This document shows, piece after piece, positions 1 to 6,102 of a stretch of 15,764 nucleotides of DNA. Source of the DNA: Allosphingosinicella sp. Its GTDB lineage: Bacteria; Pseudomonadota; Alphaproteobacteria; Sphingomonadales; Sphingomonadaceae. Both the position numbers and the translations under genes were made by a program. The first letter of the stretch is position 1; each line of letters starts with the position of its first letter. Under the pieces are notes generated by a model. The model was not told the origin of the DNA. It saw only the letters and a program-made list of their open reading frames with translations, and searched no databases. The stretch spans positions 1-15,764 of the forward strand of contig JASLBD010000169.1 in NCBI GenBank assembly GCA_030146745.1, written 5' to 3'.

Positions 1-198
1 CTGGCAGAATGGCGCCTCGAGCTTCGCGCCGAGGGCCATGAGCTGCTTTACGTCTTCGACGGCACGGCGGATCGAACCGGCATCCCCTCGCTGCTCGGCC
101 GGATGCGCGACATCGGGATCGCCTTCAAGGACCTGAACACCCGGCAGAGCTCGCTGGAGGACATCTTCGTCAGCCTCGTCCACGAGCCGCGCGCATGA
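1..198 (+). CDS. ABC transporter ATP-binding protein, C-terminal end (partial)
   Basis: This is the last 65 codons of a gene that begins before the window. The frame is open from base 1 to a TGA at 196-198. The tail ends in a segment reading [17 protein letters not shown], which is typical of the C-terminal region of multidrug/ABC-2 type exporter ATPases, where 'LEDIF' is a recurrent signature. The Walker A, signature and Walker B motifs lie upstream and cannot be seen. The stop overlaps the start of the next gene in an ATGA, so the two are very probably translationally coupled and form one exporter: this subunit hydrolyses ATP in the cytoplasm and the next one forms the membrane channel. The substrate cannot be told from what is visible. 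Confidence 0.85.
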   Translation: MAEWRLELRAEGHELLYVFDGTADRTGIPSLLGRMRDIGIAFKDLNTRQSSLEDIFVSLVHEPRA

Positions 199-971
199 GC
201 GCGTCCGGCTTCAACCGCCACGGCGTCTGGGCGATCTACCGCTTCGAGATGGCCCGGGCGCTTCGCACCCTGTGGCAGAGCCTGGTCACTCCGGTGATCA
301 CCACCTCGCTCTATTTCGTCGTCTTCGGCGCCGCCATCGGCTCGCGGATGACCGAGGTTCAGGACGTGCCCTACGGCGCCTTCATCGTACCCGGCCTGAT
401 CATGCTCTCGCTGTTCACGCAGAGCATCTTCAACGCCTCGTTCGGCATCTTCTTCCCCAAGTTCACCGGCACGATCTATGAGATATTGTCCGCCCCGATC
501 TCGCCGCTCGAGATCGTCGTCGGCTATGTCGGGGCGGCGGCGACCAAATCGGTGGCGCTGGGGCTCGTCATCCTCGCCACCGCGGCCTTCTTCGTGCCGC
601 TGCAGATCCTCCACCCGCTGTGGATGATCGGCTTCCTGGTGCTGATCGCGACCACCTTCAGCCTGTTCGGCTTCATCATCGGAATATGGGGCAAGAATTT
701 CGAGCAGATCCAGTTCGTGCCGATGCTCATCGTCACGCCTTTGACCTTCCTCGGCGGCGCCTTCTACTCGGTCGACATGCTGCCCGAGCCGTGGCGCACC
801 GCGACCCTCTTCAACCCGATCGTCTACCTGATCAGCGGCTTCCGCTGGAGCTTCTACGGTGTCGGCGACGTGCCGGTCGGGATCAGCCTGGGCGCGACGC
901 TCGGCTTCCTGTTCGTCTGCCTCGCCGTCGTCGCCTGGATCTTCAAGACCGGGTACCGGCTGAAGAGCTGA
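195..971 (+). CDS. ABC-2 type transporter permease
   Basis: A 258-residue integral membrane protein, the usual length for an ABC-2 family permease (the NodJ/DrrB-like group). The sequence shows about six hydrophobic stretches, roughly at residues 28-50, 60-88, 105-135, 141-165, 176-194 and 231-254. It contains the family-typical conserved run '[17 protein letters not shown]' near residue 182, followed by a '[13 protein letters not shown]' segment. The ATG at 195 overlaps the stop of the ATPase gene (ATGA), which fixes the start and indicates one operon. Inferred role: the transmembrane half of an exporter for lipid, polysaccharide, drug or a similar substrate, which is not identifiable here. 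The gene ends 5 bp before a strong hairpin at 977-1007. Confidence 0.93.
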   Translation: MSASGFNRHGVWAIYRFEMARALRTLWQSLVTPVITTSLYFVVFGAAIGSRMTEVQDVPYGAFIVPGLIMLSLFTQSIFNASFGIFFPKFTGTIYEILSAPISPLEIVVGYVGAAATKSVALGLVILATAAFFVPLQILHPLWMIGFLVLIATTFSLFGFIIGIWGKNFEQIQFVPMLIVTPLTFLGGAFYSVDMLPEPWRTATLFNPIVYLISGFRWSFYGVGDVPVGISLGATLGFLFVCLAVVAWIFKTGYRLKS

Positions 972-976
972 CCGGA

Positions 977-1007
977 AAATCCTCCCCGCGAATCGCCGGG
1001 AGGATTT
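977..1007. terminator. Bidirectional intrinsic terminator-like hairpin
   Basis: A 10-bp perfect stem (977-986 with 998-1007, AAATCCTCCC/GGGAGGATTT) has an inner GCG/CGC extension. It lies between two convergent genes, 6 bp after the permease stop and 5 bp before the stop of the TPR gene. The A/T ends of the stem give a short T-run on either strand, so it can serve both transcripts. The T-tract is short, so its efficiency is uncertain. Confidence 0.7.
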
Positions 1008-1011
1008 CTCG

Positions 1012-1560
1012 TCAATTCACCCGGAAGCGGGCCAGCTCCATCTTCGGCTGGCGCCATTTCGGGTCGATGAGGCTCGCCTGGCGATAATCGCGATAGGCGG
1101 CGCGGACCTGGCCGGCCATCTCGTGGGCGACTCCCCGGCCGTAATAAGCGAGCTCCGGCCGGCGCGTCTTCTTCTCCAGCGCGGTGTCGAACAGCGGCTT
1201 GGCCTGCTCCCCCGATTCGGAAAGATGGAGAAGGGCGAAGCCCTTGTTCAGATAGGCCTCGGCCTGGTCCGGATCGCGGCCGAGGGCGGCGTCGTAATCG
1301 GCGATGGCCTCGTCATGGTCGCCGAGCCGCGCCTTGATGATGCCCCGGTTCACCAGGGTCGCGACGAGCTCCTCCTGGCTGAGCGCTTCCCGATCGAGCG
1401 CCTCGTTGCAGAAACGGAGCACTTCGAAGGAGGGGCCGCTGCGGGATTCGGCGGCGAGATAGCAGCTCCGGGCGGCGGAATTGCCGATGACGCTGACCGC
1501 GCCCGCGGCGGGTGTCGCGACCAGCAGGGCCGCGGCGGCGAAGAGGAATTTATTGCGCAT
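1012..1560 (-). CDS. Periplasmic tetratricopeptide-repeat protein
   Basis: A 182-residue protein. Residues 1-21 form a classic Sec signal peptide (MRNK, then a hydrophobic Ala/Leu core, then AAGA) with a likely cleavage near residue 21. The mature part has TPR-type helical pairs, roughly at 63-97, 98-132 and 136-169, with motif residues such as 'NRGIIKARLGDHDEAIADYDAAL' (a canonical TPR A/B pattern) and 'A-Y-x-N-K-G'. The start at 1560 is supported by a strong Shine-Dalgarno (AAAGGAGG) just upstream. Two cysteines (33 and 51) could form a disulfide in the periplasm. TPR proteins scaffold protein-protein contacts, and no partner is evident. It lies 105 bp downstream of pspF on the same strand and could be read through from it. 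The specific function is unknown. Confidence 0.9.
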   Translation of the reverse strand: MRNKFLFAAAALLVATPAAGAVSVIGNSAARSCYLAAESRSGPSFEVLRFCNEALDREALSQEELVATLVNRGIIKARLGDHDEAIADYDAALGRDPDQAEAYLNKGFALLHLSESGEQAKPLFDTALEKKTRRPELAYYGRGVAHEMAGQVRAAYRDYRQASLIDPKWRQPKMELARFRVN

Positions 1561-1665
1561 GGCGAGTCCTCCTTTTCAGAACGGAAGCACAATAACAGAA
1601 TTGCGCCCGCCGTGCCATTCGCCTTGGTCGCGTGAGGCGGCGGCCTGGTCGATGAGGTCTAAGGA

Positions 1666-2703
1666 TCAACTGCCCTGGAGCTGGTGGCGCTTCATCGCGT
1701 GGCGGAGCTGGTCGTAGCTCAGGCTCAGGGCCGCCGCCGCCGCGCGCTGGTTCCAGCGGCATTTCTCCAGCGCCGCGGCGAGGATCGCCTTCTCATATTC
1801 GGCGACCGCGAGTCGGAAGTCGGCGCAGCTTTCCGGGTCCCACGAATTCGCGGGCGGGGTGCCGGCCGCGGCCGTCGCCGGCGGCAGGATCTCGATCGCC
1901 GAGCTCCGGTTGGCGGGCTGCGGGCGCCAGGGAGATTCGAACGGGTCGAACTGGATCCGGTCGATCGGCCGCTCATGATCTTCCCAACGGTAGACGGCGC
2001 GCTCGACGACGTTCCTCAGCTCGCGCACATTGCCCGGCCAGGTGTAGTTGAGGAGCTTGTCCATCGCTCCGTTGCTGAAGCCCGGCCAGCTCGGCCAGTC
2101 GAGCTCGAGCGCCATTCGCCGGGCGAAATGGTCCGTCAGCACCGGGATGTCGCTGCTCCGGTGGCGCAGCGGCGGCAGTGTGACGACTTCGAACGACAGC
2201 CGGTCGAGCAGGTCGGCCCGGAACCGGTTGCGCTCGGCGAGGCGAGGCAGGTCCTCGTTGGTGGCGGCGACGATTCGGACATCCACATTGACCGGGCGGG
2301 AGGCGCCGATCCGGGTCACCTCGCCATATTCGACGACCCGGAGCAGCCGCTCCTGGGCGGCCTGGGACAAGGTGGCGAGCTCGTCGAGGAACAGGGTTCC
2401 GCCGTGCGCCTCCTCGAACCGGCCCTGGCGCGCCTTGGTGGCACCGGTGAAGGCGCCGGCCTCGTGGCCGAACAGCTCGGCCTCGATCAGCGTCTCCGGG
2501 AGAGCGGCGCAGTTCATCGCGACGAGCGGGCCGTCCCAGCGCGCCGAGAGGTGGTGGAGCCGCTCGGCGATCAGCTCCTTGCCGGTGCCGCGCTCGCCGA
2601 TGACGAGGACGGGCCGGTCGAGCGGAGCGGCCCGGCTCGCCCGTTCGACGGCATCGAGGAAGGAGGAGGACTGGCCGACCAATTGGGTGTTGCGTTCCAC
2701 CAC
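1666..2703 (-). CDS. pspF: PspF, sigma-54-dependent activator of the psp operon
   Basis: A bacterial enhancer-binding protein (AAA+) lacking an N-terminal sensor domain, as in E. coli PspF. From a GTG start at 2703 (345 aa), the Walker A motif GERGTGKE is at 36-43, GAFTGA at 83-88, and Walker B ends in D107-E108. N64 and a surface-loop W56 are also present. As I recall E. coli PspF, these positions match its numbering exactly, so I prefer this GTG, although the frame is open back to a TTG at 2736. Neither start has a good Shine-Dalgarno. A Fis-type helix-turn-helix occupies about 305-342, after a linker longer than usual (about 250-300). W56 lies in the loop through which E. coli PspA inhibits PspF, so that control is probably kept. 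The gene is divergent from the operon it should activate, with an inverted repeat between them. Confidence 0.95.
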   Translation of the reverse strand: MVERNTQLVGQSSSFLDAVERASRAAPLDRPVLVIGERGTGKELIAERLHHLSARWDGPLVAMNCAALPETLIEAELFGHEAGAFTGATKARQGRFEEAHGGTLFLDELATLSQAAQERLLRVVEYGEVTRIGASRPVNVDVRIVAATNEDLPRLAERNRFRADLLDRLSFEVVTLPPLRHRSSDIPVLTDHFARRMALELDWPSWPGFSNGAMDKLLNYTWPGNVRELRNVVERAVYRWEDHERPIDRIQFDPFESPWRPQPANRSSAIEILPPATAAAGTPPANSWDPESCADFRLAVAEYEKAILAAALEKCRWNQRAAAAALSLSYDQLRHAMKRHQLQGS

Positions 2704-2762
2704 CAAAGATTGGGACGGATTCCCATGCTTTGGCAAGAAAAAGATGCGGGCGAATAAGGCCG

Positions 2763-2794
2763 AAGGTGGAGAAATCGCGGTTTTTCGCCACTTT
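2763..2794. promoter_or_regulatory. Candidate PspF binding site (inverted repeat)
   Basis: An inverted repeat has 12-bp arms (2763-2774, AAGGTGGAGAAA; 2783-2794, TTTCGCCACTTT) that differ at two positions, around an 8-bp spacer. It sits between the pspF start and the sigma-54 promoter, centred near -49 relative to the predicted psp start site. That is closer than a typical enhancer (-80 to -130). It could be the upstream activating sequence, a site for PspF autorepression, or both. The assignment is inference from position and symmetry. Confidence 0.5.
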
Positions 2795-2800
2795 CCATAC

Positions 2801-2817
2801 TTGGCACGCCCCTTGTA
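2801..2817 (+). promoter_or_regulatory. Sigma-54 (-24/-12) promoter of the psp operon
   Basis: The sequence TTGGCACGCCCCTTGTA fits the sigma-54 consensus TGGCAC-N5-TTGCW with correct spacing; the -24 GG is at 2803-2804. The -12 element has GT in place of GC, a variation I also recall in the E. coli pspA promoter. The predicted transcription start is near 2828, 40 bp before the first open reading frame. The divergent pspF gene supports the assignment. Confidence 0.9.
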
Positions 2818-2867
2818 TTGAAAGGGACATAAGGCCGCGGGGCGGAACGGAATTCAGGGAGGAAGAC

Positions 2868-3029
2868 ATGGTCGACATGGGCAAGCTGGGGCAGACGGTG
2901 CTGGCAACGATCGGGGCGATGGTCCTGACCGCGACGGCGGTGGGCGCGGCGGTAGGGCCGGCCCGGGCCATCGAAACGGCTCCGATCAGCCTTGTCGCCG
3001 CTCCGGTTTCGGGCCAGGCTCTCGCCTGA
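2868..3029 (+). CDS. Small predicted exported peptide, first gene of the psp operon
   Basis: A 53-residue open frame starting at ATG 2868, with a strong Shine-Dalgarno (CAGGGAGG) 5 bp upstream. It lies between the sigma-54 promoter and pspA, so it should be the first product made on psp induction. Residues 1-8 include a Lys, 9-30 are a hydrophobic Ala/Val/Thr-rich stretch, and 'GPARA' at 30-34 resembles a signal peptidase I site (Ala-x-Ala). Cleavage there would release a peptide of about 19 residues beginning IETAPISL. Alternatively the protein stays in the membrane as a single-span peptide. I do not recognise a characterised family. That it is a real gene is supported by its ribosome binding site and its place in the operon. 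The longer frame that begins at 2730 starts before the promoter and was not used. Confidence 0.75.
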   Translation: MVDMGKLGQTVLATIGAMVLTATAVGAAVGPARAIETAPISLVAAPVSGQALA

Positions 3030-3035
3030 CCCGCG

Positions 3036-3083
3036 GGCGGCGGCGCGGGAGGGTTCGCCCCCTTGCCTTTCCAGGCCGCCGCC
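3036..3083 (+). other. GC-rich hairpin before pspA (intra-operon RNA structure)
   Basis: A 9-bp perfect stem pairs GGCGGCGGC (3036-3044) with GCCGCCGCC (3075-3083). Inside it is a small GGG-TTCG-CCC hairpin (3051-3060) with a stable tetraloop. It sits between the stop of the small peptide gene and the pspA Shine-Dalgarno (TAAGGAG, 3097-3103). There is no U-run, so termination is unlikely. An mRNA processing or stability element separating the peptide message from pspA is more likely (inference). Confidence 0.5.
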
Positions 3084-3110
3084 TCAATGCAATGCGTAAG
3101 GAGTGATTGA

Positions 3111-3782
3111 ATGGGTATTTTCTCCCGCACCCGCGACATCGTCGCCGCCAATTTCGCCGATCTCCTCGACAAGGCGGAAGACCCGGCGAAGATGATCCGG
3201 ATGATCATCCTCGAAATGGAGGAGACCCTCGTCGAGGTCCGCGCCAGCGCCGCCCGGACGATCGCCGACCAGAAGGAGATGCGGCGCCAGATCGCCCGCC
3301 TCGACAAGCTCCAGGAAGGCTGGACCGAGAAAGCCGAGCTCGCGCTCAGCAAGGACCGCGAGGACCTCGCCAAGGCGGCCCTGGTCGAGAAGCAGAAGGC
3401 GGCCGACATGGCCGACAGCCTCAGGACCGAGATCGAGGTGCTCGACGACGCCCTTCGCGCTTCGGAAGCCGACATCGCCAAGCTGCAGGGCAAGTTGCGC
3501 GAGGCCCGCACCCGCCAGAACGCCATCCAGAGCCGGCTCGAAAGCGCCAACCAGCGCGCCCGGCTCCGCGAGATGTATGCGGGCCCAAAGGTCGACGAGG
3601 CCTTCTCCCGCTTCGACGTGCTCGAGCGCCGCGCCGACCAGGCCGAGGGCCGCGCCGACGCTCTGGCGCTCGGCGCTCCGCCCAAGACCCTCGACGAGGA
3701 GATCGCCGAATTGCGCAATTCCGAGAAAGTGGACGCCGAGCTCGAAGCGCTCAAGGCCCGAATGAGCAAGAAGGAGGGCTGA
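3111..3782 (+). CDS. pspA: PspA, phage-shock membrane-repair protein and PspF inhibitor
   Basis: A 223-residue protein of the PspA/IM30 family, essentially the same length as the E. coli protein (222). The N-terminus (MGIFSRTRDIVAANFADLLD) is the amphipathic helix that binds stressed membranes. It is followed by 'AEDPAKMIRMII', the conserved family segment, and then a nearly continuous coiled coil rich in Glu, Lys, Arg and Ala up to about residue 180, with a final short helix. In the known system PspA has two roles: bound to PspF it blocks transcription, and as large oligomers on the inner membrane it limits proton leakage. The start is supported by TAAGGAG 7 bp upstream. It lies 4 bp before pspB, whose ribosome binding site is inside the end of pspA. 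Confidence 0.97.
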   Translation: MGIFSRTRDIVAANFADLLDKAEDPAKMIRMIILEMEETLVEVRASAARTIADQKEMRRQIARLDKLQEGWTEKAELALSKDREDLAKAALVEKQKAADMADSLRTEIEVLDDALRASEADIAKLQGKLREARTRQNAIQSRLESANQRARLREMYAGPKVDEAFSRFDVLERRADQAEGRADALALGAPPKTLDEEIAELRNSEKVDAELEALKARMSKKEG

Positions 3783-3786
3783 GGCG

Positions 3787-4071
3787 ATGGAAGCCATTAT
3801 CATCGTGCCGATCGTGGTCATCGGCCTGCCCTGGCTGATCTTTCACTACATCACGCGCTGGAAAACGGCGGCGACTCTGACCAACGACGATGAGAAGCTG
3901 ATGGAGGAGCTTTACGACCTCGCCGGCCGGCTCGACGACCGCATGTGCTCGATCGAGCGGATCATGACGGCCGAGAATCCGAACTGGAGGGCGATCGCCT
4001 GCGACCCCGCCGCCACCGGGATCGAGGACCACGATGTCGGAGCCCCGGCGCGGAGGAGGATCGGCCAATGA
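3787..4071 (+). CDS. pspB: PspB, envelope stress membrane protein
   Basis: A 94-residue protein: one N-terminal membrane helix (about residues 3-22), then a cytoplasmic coiled coil. The motif 'RLDDRMCSIERIMTAENPNW' at 48-67 is the hallmark PspB region (compare E. coli ...LERILDAEHPNW, from memory). The family is usually about 75 residues; this copy has about 20 extra C-terminal residues of low complexity (DPAATGIEDHDV...). In the known system PspB works with PspC to take PspA off PspF during inner-membrane stress. AAGGAGG at the end of pspA provides the ribosome binding site. The stop overlaps the pspC start (ATGA), so the two are probably co-translated. The 'R-L-x-x-R-M...I-E-R-I-x-T' motif recurs in the proteins encoded just downstream. 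Confidence 0.93.
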   Translation: MEAIIIVPIVVIGLPWLIFHYITRWKTAATLTNDDEKLMEELYDLAGRLDDRMCSIERIMTAENPNWRAIACDPAATGIEDHDVGAPARRRIGQ

Positions 4072-4451
4072 GCACTCCCCACACCAAATTCTATCTCGAT
4101 AAAGAGAACAGGAAGTGGAAGGGCGTGTGCTCGGGGATCGCCGATTACACCGGCGTCGACGTCACCATCATCCGCATCGGCCTCGTCATCCTGACCTTCG
4201 TCGGCGGCTTCCCCTGGACTCTTATCGCCTATCTGCTCACGGCCTGGATGGCGCCGGTCAAGCCGCAGGCGATCGCCAACGAAACCGCCGAGCAGACCAA
4301 GTTCTGGCAGGGCGTCCGGGCCTCGCCGGCCCGCACGGTCCGGGACGTGCGCTCGCGCTTTCGCGAGATCGACCGCCGGCTGGCCGAGGTCGAGACCTAC
4401 GTGACCAGCTCGAACAGCCGTCTCGCCCGCGAGATCGAGCAGCTTCGCTGA
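4068..4451 (+). CDS. pspC: PspC, envelope stress sensor
   Basis: A 127-residue protein. Residues 7-63 form the PspC domain: 'KFYLDKENRKWKGVCSGIADY' leads into one membrane helix (about 32-46), a short FPW turn and a second hydrophobic stretch (about 48-62). The remainder is a charged coiled coil. Its last 20 residues (108-127, VETYVT...EIEQLR) match the ends of three small proteins encoded downstream at identical spacing. In the known system PspC relieves PspA inhibition of PspF and can bind PspA at the membrane. The ATG at 4068 overlaps the pspB stop, which is better than the in-frame ATG at 3945 deep inside pspB. Confidence 0.94.
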   Translation: MSTPHTKFYLDKENRKWKGVCSGIADYTGVDVTIIRIGLVILTFVGGFPWTLIAYLLTAWMAPVKPQAIANETAEQTKFWQGVRASPARTVRDVRSRFREIDRRLAEVETYVTSSNSRLAREIEQLR

Positions 4452-4479
4452 CTCCCGGCCCGCTCGAAGGGGAAAGAAC

Positions 4480-4746
4480 ATGCTCGGAGAACTGATCCCT
4501 ATCGTCGCCATTCTCGCGACGGCCGCCGTCATCATCCAGGTCATCAAACATATGCAGTTCAAGCATGTAAGTCGGGGCTCGGCGCGGGACGACGGTGCGA
4601 AGACCCGGGAGAACGAGCGGCTCGCCCGGGAGAATGAGGTCCTGAGGCGGAACGTCGGCCGGCTCGAGGAGCGGATGGCGGTGCTCGAGCGGATCGCCAC
4701 CGACCCGGCCGAGCGCACCGCCCGCGAAATCGACAGCCTGCGCTGA
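4480..4746 (+). CDS. PspB-like small membrane/coiled-coil protein 1
   Basis: An 88-residue protein: one N-terminal membrane helix (about 4-22), a basic stretch, then a coiled coil (about 42-88). Residues 61-74 (RLEERMAVLERIAT) resemble PspB 48-61 (RLDDRMCSIERIMT) closely, and the ending EIDSLR resembles the PspC ending EIEQLR. It lies 28 bp after pspC with a GGGGAAAG-type Shine-Dalgarno. I infer a PspB paralogue or a helper that pairs with PspB/PspC in signalling membrane stress to PspA. No characterised family name can be given with certainty. Nothing looks broken. Confidence 0.85.
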   Translation: MLGELIPIVAILATAAVIIQVIKHMQFKHVSRGSARDDGAKTRENERLARENEVLRRNVGRLEERMAVLERIATDPAERTAREIDSLR

Positions 4747-4770
4747 ATCCGGACAAGAAGGAACGAGGCA

Positions 4771-5085
4771 GTGGACATACCTTTCGCTCAGCTGGCACCG
4801 CTGATCGCCATCCTCGGAGTGCTCGCCATCTGCGGCTGGATCCTCACCACCTGGCTCAGGATCAAGCACGGCTACCCGCTCGACGGGGCCTGGGGTCAGG
4901 CCGTCTATCCCAGGACCGGGGACGAGGCGCTGGAGCGGATCAAGCTCATCTCCTCGGAGAATGCCCAGTTGCGCGCCGAGCTGGGCTCGATCAAGGACCG
5001 GCTGGCGACGGTCGAGCGGATCGTCACCGACGACGGCCACCGGCTGACGCAGGAGATCGAAGCCCTGCGCCTGCCCAGGAACTGA
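4771..5085 (+). CDS. PspB-like small membrane/coiled-coil protein 2
   Basis: A 104-residue protein with a GTG start at 4771 preceded by AAGGAACGAGG. It has one membrane helix (about 9-28), then a loop with Gly, Pro and Tyr (33-48) not found in its neighbours, then a coiled coil from about 50. The 20-residue C-terminal module is at 81-100 (VERIVT...EIEALR), followed by LPRN. It lies 24 bp downstream of the preceding gene. The role is inferred from the operon and the shared module: a membrane-anchored partner in the psp response. No enzyme motif is visible. Confidence 0.83.
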   Translation: MDIPFAQLAPLIAILGVLAICGWILTTWLRIKHGYPLDGAWGQAVYPRTGDEALERIKLISSENAQLRAELGSIKDRLATVERIVTDDGHRLTQEIEALRLPRN

Positions 5086-5115
5086 ACGCTCTCGAACGCA
5101 AAGGGGTGAGGAAGC

Positions 5116-5355
5116 ATGGCGACCTGGATCTGGGTATTGATCCCGCTGGCGGCGATCTTCGCCGGAGTGGTCAAGCGCTGGCTCGACATCAAGGAAAAGC
5201 AGATGGAAGCGATCAGCCGGACCGCGATCGAGCGGGCCGAGCGCTACGCGGCGCAGACCGAGCGTCTCGAGGAGCGGGTCCGGGTGCTGGAGCGGATCGC
5301 CACGTCCAGGGGCCTCGGCGTCGCCGAGGAGATCGAGCAGCTGCGCGACCGCTAG
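5116..5355 (+). CDS. PspB-like small membrane/coiled-coil protein 3
   Basis: A 79-residue protein: an N-terminal membrane helix (about 3-19, Trp- and Ile-rich), a Lys/Arg-rich junction, then a coiled coil up to the C-terminus. The shared module is at 58-77 (LERIAT...EIEQLR), preceded by RLEERVRV, very like the RLDDRMCS of PspB. A strong Shine-Dalgarno (AGGGGTGAGG) lies just before the ATG, 30 bp after the previous stop. In size (79 against about 75) it is the downstream protein closest to a standard PspB. Function is inferred from similarity and location only. Confidence 0.85.
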   Translation: MATWIWVLIPLAAIFAGVVKRWLDIKEKQMEAISRTAIERAERYAAQTERLEERVRVLERIATSRGLGVAEEIEQLRDR

Positions 5356-5366
5356 GAGAAGCGAAG

Positions 5367-5591
5367 ATGTACGATCCCGCCAGCCTCGCCGCCCTTTCCG
5401 GATCGGGCCTCCTGGCCATCGGGCTGACCAGCGCGGCCCTGCTCAAGGCCTGGCACGGCTGGCTGGAGCTGAGGCGGACCGAGCTCGCCAGGCGCGGCGG
5501 CGGCAAGGAGCCGAGCGGACGGCCGGAGCTCGCCGAGCTGAGGGCGCGGGTGCGGCGGCTGGAGGCGATCGCGAGCGGCTCGGAAACTTAG
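5367..5591 (+). CDS. PspB-like small membrane/coiled-coil protein 4 (shortened)
   Basis: A 74-residue protein starting at ATG 5367, 11 bp after the previous stop, with a TAGGAG Shine-Dalgarno overlapping that stop codon. It has one membrane helix (about 8-27), a basic linker (RRGGGKEPSG), and a short helix with 'RARVRRLEAIAS' at 59-70, a weak match to the RLxxRxxxLERIxT core. It stops four residues after that core, so the EI-x-LR ending seen in its neighbours is missing. Its coding is clear from the ribosome binding site and the tight spacing. It is the last gene of the run and the most divergent copy. Confidence 0.75.
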   Translation: MYDPASLAALSGSGLLAIGLTSAALLKAWHGWLELRRTELARRGGGKEPSGRPELAELRARVRRLEAIASGSET

Positions 5592-5662
5592 GTTTCACGT
5601 CGACACTTGGGCTGAACGGAGAAAAGCCGGGCCTTCGACTGTTCGACTATGGCTTTGCCCGG
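5583..5662 (+). other. Hairpins at the end of the psp operon / before sufE
   Basis: A small stem GAAAC/GTTTC (5583-5587 with 5592-5596) overlaps the stop codon of the last psp gene. Further on, CCGGGC (5627-5632) can pair with GCCCGG (5657-5662), while AAAGCC (5623-5628) can pair with GGCTTT (5651-5656). These last two pairings exclude each other. They could mark the operon's 3' end or lie in the sufE leader. There is no U-run, and the stems are short enough to arise by chance. Confidence 0.25.
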
Positions 5663-5688
5663 TCGGCCCGCTCTGGTAGCGGCGACCT

Positions 5689-6102
5689 ATGCACTCCCCT
5701 TCCCTCGCCGACGTCCAGGCCGATTACGAGCTGCTCGAGGCGGACGACCGCTACCGGCTGCTGATCGACCTCGGCCGGGCGCTCGAGCCGATGCCGGACG
5801 CGCTCAAGACCGACGCCACCCTGGTGCGCGGCTGCTCGGCCTCGGTCTGGGTCTATCCGGTGCAGCGGCCGGACGGACGGCTCCATTTCCTCGCCGACAG
5901 CAACGCCGCGATCACCAAGGGCATCGTCGCGCTCGTCCTTCTCGCCGTTCAGGACCGGAAGCCGGAGGAGATAGCCGACATGGACGTCGAGTCGGCGCTG
6001 GCGCCGTTCGACCTCGGGAACCAGCTCAGCTCCAACCGCACCCAGGGCATTCCCAACATGATCGCCCTCGTCCGCGAGACGGCGGCGCGGCTCGCGGCAT
6101 GA
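5689..6102 (+). CDS. sufE: SufE, cysteine desulfurase sulfur acceptor
   Basis: A 137-residue SufE-family protein of typical length. The active-site cysteine is C49 in 'VRGCSASVW', the family's hallmark. The middle part, 'LHFLADSNAAITKGIVALVL', is the other strongly conserved segment. SufE accepts persulfide sulfur from the desulfurase SufS and passes it to the SufBCD scaffold for Fe-S cluster assembly in the cytoplasm. No suf genes are nearby, which is common for sufE in alphaproteobacteria. The ribosome binding site before ATG 5689 is poor, so the start is slightly uncertain. The stop overlaps the next start (ATGA), which links it to the thioesterase gene. Confidence 0.95.
   Translation: MHSPSLADVQADYELLEADDRYRLLIDLGRALEPMPDALKTDATLVRGCSASVWVYPVQRPDGRLHFLADSNAAITKGIVALVLLAVQDRKPEEIADMDVESALAPFDLGNQLSSNRTQGIPNMIALVRETAARLAA

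Noticed and set aside
1973..3769. 598-codon open frame on the minus strand across pspF, the promoter and pspA
   Set aside because: It crosses the psp promoter, lies opposite pspA and partly opposite the small peptide, and its translation is low-complexity Ser/Ala/Arg. It is a shadow frame of GC-rich coding DNA.
3945..4067. Longer start for pspC inside pspB
   Set aside because: The extension is Arg/Asp-rich pspB sequence in another frame; the ATGA overlap at 4068 fits pspC much better.
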